A DNA stretch of 18,653 nt from Pseudomonadota bacterium (GTDB lineage Bacteria; Pseudomonadota; Alphaproteobacteria; Rhizobiales; Xanthobacteraceae), in contig JAEWJH010000088.1 in assembly GCA_023386635.1 (NCBI GenBank), positions 1 to 18,653 of the forward strand, written 5' to 3'. A program made the position numbers and the translations under genes. Below are positions 6,857 to 15,363 of the stretch, one piece after another (the stretch's first letter is position 1; every line of letters begins with the position of its first letter). A model generated the notes under the pieces. That model worked only from the letters and a program-made list of their open reading frames with translations, made no database searches and was not told where the DNA came from.

Positions 6857-8059
6857 TCATGACGGATCGGCCGGCATCGCGGCGGCGATCACCGCAAGCG
6901 CCGAGGCGATGTCCTGCTGCACGTCATCGGCGTTGACGGAAACGACGCGATAATTGCGCTCGGCGAGCCAGGCGACGCGCTCGGCGCGCTTCTGCGCCGC
7001 CGCGCCGTCCTCCCGCACCGGTACCACGTCGATGACGAGCCGCAGCGGAAACGACACGAAGTCACAAACCTGCTGGCCGACCGGCGTCTGCCGCTTGAAG
7101 CCTTTGCCGGCAAACCGCTTGTCGTTGACCAGCGCATGCCATAGCGCGCGTTCCACGTCGGTCGGATTGCGCCGCAACAGCCGCGCCAGGCCGCGCACGG
7201 GACCGCCGTCGCCGCTGCCGGGCGTGCCCTCGGCGATCAGCGCGCGCAGTTGCAGCGCCTGCTCGCTGTCGAGCACGCCACCCCGCGCCGGCCCCTTGCG
7301 GCCGGTGACGATGGCGCTGATCACGCCATGCAGCGTCCGGATGTCCTGCTGCGTCGCGTTCATCCGGTTGAAGATGTTGCGCAGATTGATAGTCATCGTC
7401 TCGCGCTTCTCGGCGGGACGGAAGAATTCGACACGCTCCAGCTCGGTTTCGAGCAGATCGAAGAAGGTCTGCAACTGCTGCTTCGGCGCCGGCGGCGATT
7501 TATCCGGCGCACGGAACGGCAATTCGCCGTGGCGCACATGCTTGAACCATTCGTAGGCGACGATCACCACGGCCTGCGCCAGATTGAGCGAGGCGAACGC
7601 CGGATTGACCGGCAGCGTGACGATGGCATCGGCGAGCGCGACCTCGTCGTTCTCCAGCCCATTGCGCTCCCGGCCGAACATGATCGCTACGGTCTCGCCG
7701 CCGGCGATATGCGGGCCGATCAGCTGCGTCGCCTGATCGGGGCTGACCACCGGCTTCGCCTGATCGTGCGTGCGCGCCGTCGTCGCCAGCACATAAGTGC
7801 AATCGGCGACGGCGTCCGCCGCCGTTTCGAACAGTTCGACGCGCTCGAGGATGTGGTCGGCGCCCGCCGCCATCATCCGCGCCTTGTCGTTCGGCCAGCC
7901 CTGCACCGGCTTGACGAGCCGCAGCCGCGACAGGCCGAAATTCGCCATGGCGCGCGCCGCCGCGCCGATGTTCTCGCCCATCTGCGGCCCGACCAGCACC
8001 ACCACCGGTCCGGGCACCTCGATCCATGGCTTGGTATTGTCGGTTCCGGCACCCGGCAT
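6857..8059 (-). CDS. TrmJ-like tRNA 2'-O-methyltransferase fused to a DUF559 domain
   Basis: The 400-residue product has two parts. Residues about 16-175 are a SPOUT (SpoU/TrmH) methyltransferase of the TrmJ group, with NIGAAARAMANFGLSRLRLV (30-49), MFGRERNGL (127-135) and LPVNPAFASLNLAQA (149-163), the knotted SAM-binding motifs. TrmJ methylates the 2'-O of residue 32 in tRNA anticodon loops. Residues 176-290 are the usual TrmJ tail, ending near RKGPARGG. Residues about 294-393 (LLRRNPTDVERALWHAL, VCDFVSFPLRLVIDV) match DUF559, a Vsr/PD-(D/E)XK-like fold. The usual (E/D)VDGxxH loop is replaced, so nuclease activity is doubtful. Starts: ATG 8059 or GTG 8065. It lies 16 bases after the FkbM gene stop (10 if GTG is used). 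Confidence 0.87.
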   Translation of the reverse strand: MPGAGTDNTKPWIEVPGPVVVLVGPQMGENIGAAARAMANFGLSRLRLVKPVQGWPNDKARMMAAGADHILERVELFETAADAVADCTYVLATTARTHDQAKPVVSPDQATQLIGPHIAGGETVAIMFGRERNGLENDEVALADAIVTLPVNPAFASLNLAQAVVIVAYEWFKHVRHGELPFRAPDKSPPAPKQQLQTFFDLLETELERVEFFRPAEKRETMTINLRNIFNRMNATQQDIRTLHGVISAIVTGRKGPARGGVLDSEQALQLRALIAEGTPGSGDGGPVRGLARLLRRNPTDVERALWHALVNDKRFAGKGFKRQTPVGQQVCDFVSFPLRLVIDVVPVREDGAAAQKRAERVAWLAERNYRVVSVNADDVQQDIASALAVIAAAMPADPS

Positions 8060-8075
8060 CGTCACTCACACCCGA

Positions 8076-8966
8076 TTAGTAGAGCAGGATGTCGGTGATC
8101 GAGGTGATGCGGTCAAGCGCGGCAATCGGCTCGGGCCGCGCATTGTCCGGCCCAAGCCGGCGCAGCGTGGTGTAATGCGCGCGCAAGGACGCGCGGAACG
8201 CCTCGCCTTCCGCCGAGGAGAACCGCTCCGGGCCGTATTCGATGGCGAGCGGCACGCGGCCGACGAGATCGCCGAGCCCGCGCAGCAGATCGACCTCCGC
8301 GCCTTCGACATCAATCCAGATCAGACCGATCATCTCCGGCGCGATGCCGAGCGCCGCCAGTTCGGCGTCGAGCCGCGTCAACGGCACGGCGACGCTCTCG
8401 GTGCCGTCGAGCGACGGCGGCGCGCCGATCGCATGGGCGCCCTTGTTGCGCGGATGCAGATGCAGGGTCGCGGTGCCGCTCGTCTCGCCGAGCGCCCTCT
8501 CCACCACCGCCACCCGATCGGCCATGCCGTTGGCGGCGACATTCATCCGCAGAAGTTCGGCGTTGCGCGGCTCCGGCTCGAATGCCACCGCGCGCCCGAA
8601 ATGGCCGGAGCGCATGGCATAGACAGTCTGGGTGCCGATATTGGCGCCGGCATCGACGAACACGCCGCCCGCCGGCAACCGGCCCGCCTGCGCCAGTTGC
8701 GCGATCGCCTGCTCGATCTCCTCGCGCTGCCAGCGGCCGTGCCACATCAGCCAGGAGCCGATTACCCGATCCGAGGGATCGACGAAAAAGTTGCCCTGCG
8801 GCAGCCGGCAATAGACCAGATGCCCCCGCGCGGCGAGCGCGTTGAGCACCGCCTCGCGGAACGAGCGCACGCCCAGCATCACCGGCGTGAGCATCCGCTG
8901 CCGCAGCGACCGCCGCAGCCGTCCGGTCGCGCCGCGCATGGCGCGAAATGCCGATTTTCCAGGCAC
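8076..8966 (-). CDS. FkbM family SAM-dependent methyltransferase
   Basis: A 296-residue class I methyltransferase with the SAM-binding motif VDAGANIGTQT (104-114), the acidic strand end AFEPEPRN (128-135) and WIDVEGAE (217-224), the FkbM hallmark. FkbM-type enzymes usually O-methylate sugars or polyketides; here the substrate is unknown and no glycan-synthesis genes are near. The GTG start at 8966 is supported by a GGGGGAG ribosome site 8 bases before it; an ATG at 8939 would be nine residues shorter but lacks such a site. A perfect hairpin (8983-8998) lies just before the ribosome site. It is followed closely by the TrmJ-DUF559 gene, so the two are probably co-transcribed. Confidence 0.88.
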   Translation of the reverse strand: MPGKSAFRAMRGATGRLRRSLRQRMLTPVMLGVRSFREAVLNALAARGHLVYCRLPQGNFFVDPSDRVIGSWLMWHGRWQREEIEQAIAQLAQAGRLPAGGVFVDAGANIGTQTVYAMRSGHFGRAVAFEPEPRNAELLRMNVAANGMADRVAVVERALGETSGTATLHLHPRNKGAHAIGAPPSLDGTESVAVPLTRLDAELAALGIAPEMIGLIWIDVEGAEVDLLRGLGDLVGRVPLAIEYGPERFSSAEGEAFRASLRAHYTTLRRLGPDNARPEPIAALDRITSITDILLY

Positions 8967-9203
8967 TCTAGAGGCTCCCCCGCAGGCCGGAGGGCCTGTC
9001 CGGCGCGGTCATATCACGGCAAAACCGGCCGCGCCTAACGTCATGGTGCATAGGACGCGACCCGCCTTCCCCCCCGGAAATCCGGATGCTATAGCGCGCG
9101 GGCTTCGGCCTCGCGCCGAATTCCCGCCAGAAACCGTTCCACCGCGCCCGTCGATGGTCAGTTTCCGGGCGGCCCAACAGGCACGGCGACCGGAGGTGCA
9201 AGC
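8967..9203. promoter_or_regulatory. Divergent intergenic region, fkbM / monomeric icd
   Basis: A 237-base region between divergent starts. It contains a hairpin CAGGCC-GGAG-GGCCTG (8983-8998) in the fkbM leader, and a possible plus-strand -10 GCTATAG near 9088-9094 for icd with no clear -35. An AGGAGGT-like site (GGAGGT, six bases before ATG 9204) is a strong ribosome site for icd. No known operator was recognised. Confidence 0.4.
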
Positions 9204-11426
<2,223 letters not shown>

Positions 11427-11438
11427 GACATCGGCCGA

Positions 11439-12065
11439 CTAAAGCGACCCGCCCGGTGATGAGTTCATCGGGCGGGTTTTGTTTTGCCGCGCCCAAAGGT
11501 CGGCCATCACCTTGGCGGCCGCGGCGACGACGAGCACACAGAGCGCCGCCTTGGTCATGGTCTCCATCGTGCCCTCGATCAGCACGGCATGCACCACGCT
11601 CCCCGCGACGATCACCGACGCCAGCGACATATGCGCGAAGCGCCATGTGCGCAGTCCCAACCGGCGGCGGATGAGCGCCAGCAGCGCGACGGCAAAGATC
11701 GCCCACATCGCCACCACCCCGAACGGCGAGAACGGCGTCGGCGATGTGAACGTCAGCGCATCGATCATATCCGGCGGGCTGGTGATCCATAGGCCGCCGA
11801 CATGGATCAGCAACACGGCAACAAGCGCGCCGCCGATCAAGCGATGCGCGCGGCGTCCGCGATAGGCCTCCAGCCCCGGCAGGTAACCGCCGATCAGCAG
11901 GGGCTGCACGAGCACCAGCGCCAGCGCCGCGATGCCCGCAAATCCGGCGATGATATAAACCGGCCCGCGCCAGGCGAGTTGCTCGCTCGCCGCAGCAGCG
12001 GCCATCGGCACGCCGATAGCGACGACAAGGAGGCCCCAGATCAGGCCCGCCTTTGTCCCCTTCAT
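11439..12065 (-). CDS. Ferric-reductase-like di-heme membrane protein
   Basis: A 208-residue integral membrane protein with about six hydrophobic helices (roughly 7-25, 36-58, 74-92, 115-132, 144-163, 171-189). Two helices each carry a pair of histidines at HX13H spacing: His74/His88 and His145/His159. This is the arrangement that holds two stacked b hemes in the ferric reductase/NADPH oxidase/YedZ(MsrQ) superfamily, which carries electrons across the membrane. There is no FAD/NAD domain, so electrons must come from another protein, or from quinone as in MsrQ. It follows the Tat-exported protein gene by 18 bases and is likely its partner. Its last codons overlap the icd terminator. Function not established. 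Confidence 0.75.
   Translation of the reverse strand: MKGTKAGLIWGLLVVAIGVPMAAAAASEQLAWRGPVYIIAGFAGIAALALVLVQPLLIGGYLPGLEAYRGRRAHRLIGGALVAVLLIHVGGLWITSPPDMIDALTFTSPTPFSPFGVVAMWAIFAVALLALIRRRLGLRTWRFAHMSLASVIVAGSVVHAVLIEGTMETMTKAALCVLVVAAAAKVMADLWARQNKTRPMNSSPGGSL
11447..11485 (+). terminator. Terminator of monomeric icd, inside the end of the convergent gene
   Basis: Stem CCCGCCCG (11448-11455) and CGGGCGGG (11469-11476), extended by GATGA/TCATC pairing in the loop, followed by TTTTGTTTT (11477-11485). It starts 21 bases past the icd stop. The same DNA encodes the last residues (PMNSSPGGSL) of the membrane protein on the other strand. Confidence 0.88.
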
Positions 12066-12083
12066 ACGCTTGCTTCCAATGTG

Positions 12084-12572
12084 TCAGGCCGGCTGAAGAA
12101 CGAAATGCGCCTCGAGGCTGTTCTGCTTGGCGCTGCGCATCACCGGCCGAAGAAATACGGTTTTGAAATCGCCGCTGTCATAGGCGAGATGGCCGTGCGG
12201 CTGTCCGAAGATCGGGATGATCTGCGGCATTTCGAGACGGAACGCGCCGTTCTTGTCGGTCAGCGTCGCGCCATGGCTGCGCTCGTCTTCCTCGCGCCCC
12301 TCGGTCGTATGCGCCCAGATCTGGATGCGCTGTCCGGCCAACGGCGCGCCATCGCCGGCGCGACGCACAGTGCCGCTCATCCAGAAGCCACCCTTGCCGA
12401 TCCGCTCGACGGTCGGCGCGCCCTTGAGATAATTGTTGGACCCGCCCGGCATCGACGCGGTGGCCGCGAGACCTTGCGCGCCGGCCAGCTGCCAGAGCCC
12501 GGACATGCCGGTTGCCAGGATGGCACCGCTGCCGACCATAAGGTTGCGGCGATTGAGGACGACGGCGGGCAT
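12084..12572 (-). CDS. Tat-exported intradiol-dioxygenase-like protein
   Basis: The 162-residue product starts with a twin-arginine signal: NRRNLMVGSG (7-16), a hydrophobic stretch, then AGAQGLAATA, so it is probably exported folded to the periplasm. The mature part resembles the beta-sandwich core of intradiol ring-cleavage dioxygenases (SGTVRRAGDGAPLAGQRIQI, TDKNGAFRL, GQPHGHLAY). HGH at 126-128 aligns with the HxH iron ligands of that family, but the positions where the two ligand tyrosines usually lie are Phe here, so classical catechol cleavage is doubtful. ATG at 12572 is chosen because AGGGAGGA lies at ideal distance; a GTG at 12596 has no such site. It heads an operon with the di-heme membrane protein. 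Confidence 0.68.
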   Translation of the reverse strand: MPAVVLNRRNLMVGSGAILATGMSGLWQLAGAQGLAATASMPGGSNNYLKGAPTVERIGKGGFWMSGTVRRAGDGAPLAGQRIQIWAHTTEGREEDERSHGATLTDKNGAFRLEMPQIIPIFGQPHGHLAYDSGDFKTVFLRPVMRSAKQNSLEAHFVLQPA

Positions 12573-12630
12573 GTCAGTTCCTCCCTGGATCGTCACCGGG
12601 TTGTACAGCGGTTCGCCCGGGTGGACGACA

Positions 12631-12701
12631 AATATAACCCAAACAATTTAGCGCGGTTATGACCGCTTTCCAATTGAGGGATCGTGATAGGTTGCGATAA
12701 C
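12631..12701. promoter_or_regulatory. Divergent promoter region with central dyad, Tat gene / dimeric icd
   Basis: On the plus strand TTGAGG (12674-12679), a 16-base spacer and GATAAC (12696-12701) form a fair sigma70 candidate for icd, about 42 bases before its ATG. On the minus strand TATATT (12636-12631) could be the -10 of the Tat-protein operon. Between them is a near-symmetric dyad GCGGT-TATG-ACCGC (12653-12666) that could be a shared operator. Pattern-based only. Confidence 0.42.
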
Positions 12702-12742
12702 AGTTTTGTGAACCGATACGCTTTCAAAAGGTGGCTCGCTCC

Positions 12743-13954
12743 ATGGCGAAGATCAAAGTGAAGAATCCCGTCGTCGAGATGGACGGCGACGAAATGACCC
12801 GGATCATCTGGGCGGACATCAAGAACAAGCTGATCCACCCCTATCTCGATATCGACCTGCTCTATTACGACCTGAGCGTCCAGAACCGCGACGCCACCGA
12901 CGATCAGGTGACGATCGATTCCGCCGAGATGACGAAGAAGGTCGGCGTTGCCGTGAAGTGCGCCACCATCACGCCGGACGAAGGCCGCGTGAAGGAGTTC
13001 AATCTCAAGAAGATGTGGCGCTCGCCGAACGGCACGATTCGTAACATCCTCGGCGGCGTGATCTTCCGTGAGCCGATCATCTGCAAGAACGTGCCGCGCC
13101 TTGTCCCCGGCTGGACCAAGCCGATCATCATCGGCCGCCACGCTTACGGCGACCAGTATCGCGCCACCGACTTCCGCTTCCCCGGACCAGGCAAGCTGAC
13201 GATCAAGTTCGAGGGCAAGGACGGCAAGGTGATCGAGCATGACGTGTTCGACGCGCCCTCATCCGGCGTCACCATGGCGATGTACAATCTCGACGACTCG
13301 ATCCGCGACTTCGCGCGCGCCTCGCTCAATTACGGCCTCAACCGCAACTATCCGGTCTATCTCTCCACCAAGAACACCATCCTCAAGGCCTATGACGGCC
13401 GCTTCATGGATATCTTCCGCGAGGTGTTCGACAAGGAGTTCAAGGCCGAGTTCGACAAGCGCAAGCTGACGTACGAACACCGCCTGATCGACGACATGGT
13501 CGCGGCGGCGATGAAGTGGTCCGGCGGCTATGTCTGGGCGTGCAAGAATTATGACGGCGATGTGCAGTCGGACGTGGTGGCGCAGGGCTTCGGCTCGCTC
13601 GGCCTGATGACCTCGGTGCTGATGACGCCGGACGGCAAGGTGGTGGAAGCGGAGGCCGCGCACGGCACCGTGACGCGCCACTATCGCCAGCATCAACTGG
13701 GTCAGGAGACCTCGACCAATTCGGTCGCCTCGATCTTCGCCTGGACCCGCGGGCTCGCGCATCGCGCCAAGCTCGACGGCAACGAGGCGCTGGCCCAGTT
13801 CGCTGCCACGCTGGAAAAGGTCACGGTCGACACGGTCGAAGCCGGCGACATGACCAAGGATCTCGCGCTGCTCGTCGGTGCCGAACAGCACTGGCTGTCG
13901 ACCGCCGGCTTCCTCGACAAGATCGATCGGAATTTGCAGAAGGCGATGGCGTAG
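12743..13954 (+). CDS. icd: Isocitrate dehydrogenase (NADP), homodimeric eukaryote-like type
   Basis: The 403-residue product belongs to the IDH subfamily shared by alphaproteobacteria and eukaryotic cytosol/mitochondria. The substrate and metal residues are all visible: SPNGTIRN (94-101), Arg109 in IFRE, Arg132 in IIIGRHAYGDQYRATD, Tyr139, Lys210 in STKNTILK, and the aspartates 250, 273 and 277 (RLIDDMV, NYDGDVQSD). HGTVTRHYR (307-315) is the NADP-binding region. It makes 2-oxoglutarate and NADPH in the TCA cycle and is likely the main housekeeping isozyme. ATG at 12743 is preferred, with AAAAGGTGG upstream; a GTG at 12731 lies within that ribosome site. A strong hairpin closes it. Confidence 0.96.
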   Translation: MAKIKVKNPVVEMDGDEMTRIIWADIKNKLIHPYLDIDLLYYDLSVQNRDATDDQVTIDSAEMTKKVGVAVKCATITPDEGRVKEFNLKKMWRSPNGTIRNILGGVIFREPIICKNVPRLVPGWTKPIIIGRHAYGDQYRATDFRFPGPGKLTIKFEGKDGKVIEHDVFDAPSSGVTMAMYNLDDSIRDFARASLNYGLNRNYPVYLSTKNTILKAYDGRFMDIFREVFDKEFKAEFDKRKLTYEHRLIDDMVAAAMKWSGGYVWACKNYDGDVQSDVVAQGFGSLGLMTSVLMTPDGKVVEAEAAHGTVTRHYRQHQLGQETSTNSVASIFAWTRGLAHRAKLDGNEALAQFAATLEKVTVDTVEAGDMTKDLALLVGAEQHWLSTAGFLDKIDRNLQKAMA

Positions 13955-13974
13955 CGCGCCCCTCGCCGCAAACG

Positions 13975-14002
13975 AAAACGGCGCCCGCGCGGGCGCCGTT
14001 TT
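13975..14002. terminator. Bidirectional terminator after dimeric icd
   Basis: Perfect 12-base arms AAAACGGCGCCC (13975-13986) and GGGCGCCGTTTT (13991-14002) around GCGC, with T-runs in both directions. It serves icd from the left and, 75 bases past its stop, can serve the minus-strand DUF3597 gene from the right. Confidence 0.92.
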
Positions 14003-14028
14003 ATTGAGAATACCATTCGTATGTCTGG

Positions 14029-14061
14029 ATTCCGGATCACCGCTGTCTCGGCGTCCGGAAT
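14029..14061. repeat. Inverted repeat resembling a dispersed Rhizobiales intergenic element
   Basis: Perfect arms ATTCCGGA (14029-14036) and TCCGGAAT (14054-14061) with a 17-base loop, in the frame CTGGATTCCGGATCACCG...CGTCCGGAATGACC. I recall similar GGATTCCGG...CCGGAATGAC elements scattered between genes in Bradyrhizobium-like genomes, but only this one copy is in the window. Confidence 0.5.
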
Positions 14062-14077
14062 GACCGAGATTAAGTCT

Positions 14078-14458
14078 TTAGTGCAGGTCAGCCGGCACCT
14101 TGCCGCCGTTGGCGGCGAGCTTCTGCATCACCTGCTTGTGCAGCCAGATATTCATCGACGCGGAGTCGTTGATGTCGCCGGTATAGCCGAGTTCCTTCGC
14201 CAGTTCCTTGCGCGCGCCAAGGCTCGAGTCGAGGCCGAGCAGCTTCATCAGATCGACGATCGACTTGCGCCAGTCGAGCTTCTCTTTGTTCTTCGACGCG
14301 AGATCCGTGAGCACCTTCTCCACGTCGACATTGGACAGCGGCGTTGCCCCGCCTGGCACGCCTGCTGGTGCCGCACTACCACCCGCCGCCGCACCGCCCG
14401 CTGGCGTCGCCTGGGCCTGGCCGAAAATCGCCGACATGATTTTTCCGAAGATGCTCAT
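14078..14458 (-). CDS. DUF3597 family protein
   Basis: The 126-residue protein has a short N-terminal amphipathic segment (MSIFGKIMSAIFG), an Ala/Gly/Pro-rich linker (about 15-40), and a conserved C-terminal helical domain: VDVEKVLTDLA, LDWRKSIVDLMKLLGLDSSL, ARKELAKELGYTGDINDSAS, NIWLHKQVMQKLA. This is the DUF3597 pattern, a family of unknown function common in alpha- and betaproteobacteria; the C-terminal part looks like a small helical fold of the kind seen in LysM-linked stress proteins. ATG at 14458 has GGGAG seven bases before it; the frame's extension to 14539 is not family-like. It is divergent from the YidB-type gene. Confidence 0.85.
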   Translation of the reverse strand: MSIFGKIMSAIFGQAQATPAGGAAAGGSAAPAGVPGGATPLSNVDVEKVLTDLASKNKEKLDWRKSIVDLMKLLGLDSSLGARKELAKELGYTGDINDSASMNIWLHKQVMQKLAANGGKVPADLH

Positions 14459-14663
14459 CAACGTACTCCCTGAAAATTTATCAAAATCGAAACATCCGTT
14501 CATGTCGCCCCGATGACACGGATACGTACCGGAGCGCATTGGATCGAATGCAGCGCGACGACGTTAGAACGAGCACGCCGCTTGTGTCATCTGCCATTGT
14601 GCCGCCGTGGTGCTATCCTACGAGTGGGGGCGAACGCATTTTGTGCTGGAAAGGATCTTCGCG

Positions 14664-15329
14664 ATGGGCCTGATGGATATTCTCAACGGCATGCAGAACG
14701 GACCGCGCGGCGGTTCCTCGAACCAGAGCAGCGGCCAGTCCTCCGGCATGTCGCCGATCACCATGGCGCTCCTCGCCTTGCTCGCCTACAAGGCCGTGAA
14801 ATCGATGGGTGGAAGCCAGCCGCAAACCGCGCCGTCCGGCAACGCGCCCGCGCCGCAGCAGGGCGGCCAAAGCGGGAATGACCTCGGCAGCATTCTCGGC
14901 GGTCTCCTGCCTGGCGGCCTCGGCGGTGCGCTGGGTGGTGGCGCCGGCAATGCGCATCCTGGCGGACTTGGTGGCGCGCTCGGCGGCGGATTGGGTGGAT
15001 TGCTCGGCGGTCTCCTCGGAGGCGGGGCCAGCAGCGGCGGTGCGCTGCGCGGCGGCCTCGACGATCTGCTGCGCCAGTTCGAGCAGAATGGGCATGGCGA
15101 CGCGACGAAGTCGTGGGTCGGCAACGGCAGCAACCATACCGTGTCTCCCGACGACATCCGCAATACGCTCGGCGACGACACCGTGAACTCGCTCGCCGAA
15201 CAGGCCGGCGTGTCGCAGGTCGACCTGCTCAACGGCCTGTCGCATCAGCTTCCGGAATTCGTCAACCGGCTGACGCCCGATGGCCGCATCCCGACGCACG
15301 ACGAAATGTCCCGCATGATGCGCGACTGA
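14664..15329 (+). CDS. YidB family protein (DUF937) with a glycine-rich centre
   Basis: A 221-residue protein. The start is MGLMDILNGMQNG, with SPITMALLALLAYKAVKS (30-47) as a hydrophobic helix. Residues 79-131 are almost wholly Gly/Leu/Ala in GGLGGALGGG-like units. The C-terminal domain (133-210: DDLLRQFEQNGHGD, SWVGNGSNHTVSPDDIRNTLG, LAEQAGVSQVDLLNGLSHQLPEFVNRLTP) is the YidB/DUF937 fold, whose role is not known. ATG at 14664 has an AAGGAT ribosome site seven bases upstream; the longer frame to 14607 is unsupported. The next gene, a YeaQ-like membrane protein, follows after 34 bases on the same strand, so they probably form one unit. Confidence 0.85.
   Translation: MGLMDILNGMQNGPRGGSSNQSSGQSSGMSPITMALLALLAYKAVKSMGGSQPQTAPSGNAPAPQQGGQSGNDLGSILGGLLPGGLGGALGGGAGNAHPGGLGGALGGGLGGLLGGLLGGGASSGGALRGGLDDLLRQFEQNGHGDATKSWVGNGSNHTVSPDDIRNTLGDDTVNSLAEQAGVSQVDLLNGLSHQLPEFVNRLTPDGRIPTHDEMSRMMRD
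14898..15056 (+). repeat. Low-complexity Gly-Leu-rich coding repeat
   Basis: Inside the YidB-type gene, the DNA repeats imperfect units around CTCGGCGGTCTCCT and GGCGGCCTCGGCGG, encoding GGLLGG/GGLGGALGGG blocks. Such tracts are prone to length change by slippage, so relatives may differ in length here. Confidence 0.65.
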
Positions 15330-15363
15330 CGCGCACCACCGCCCTCCACGAGGAGAGATATCG

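Noticed and set aside
6857..7190. Possibility that the DUF559 part is a separate Vsr-like repair nuclease or part of a restriction system
   Set aside because: It is in one continuous frame with TrmJ, no start with a ribosome site was seen at the joint, no DNA methylase is nearby, and the catalytic loop is altered.
7797..9038. A 413-codon plus-strand frame opposite TrmJ and FkbM
   Set aside because: The protein is Arg/Ala/Pro-rich with no motif, while both minus-strand genes have clear families and ribosome sites.
14898..15056. Repeated units that at first glance resemble a tandem repeat or CRISPR-like array
   Set aside because: Units are imperfect, unspaced and in frame within a gene, encoding a Gly-rich linker; there are no spacers or cas genes.
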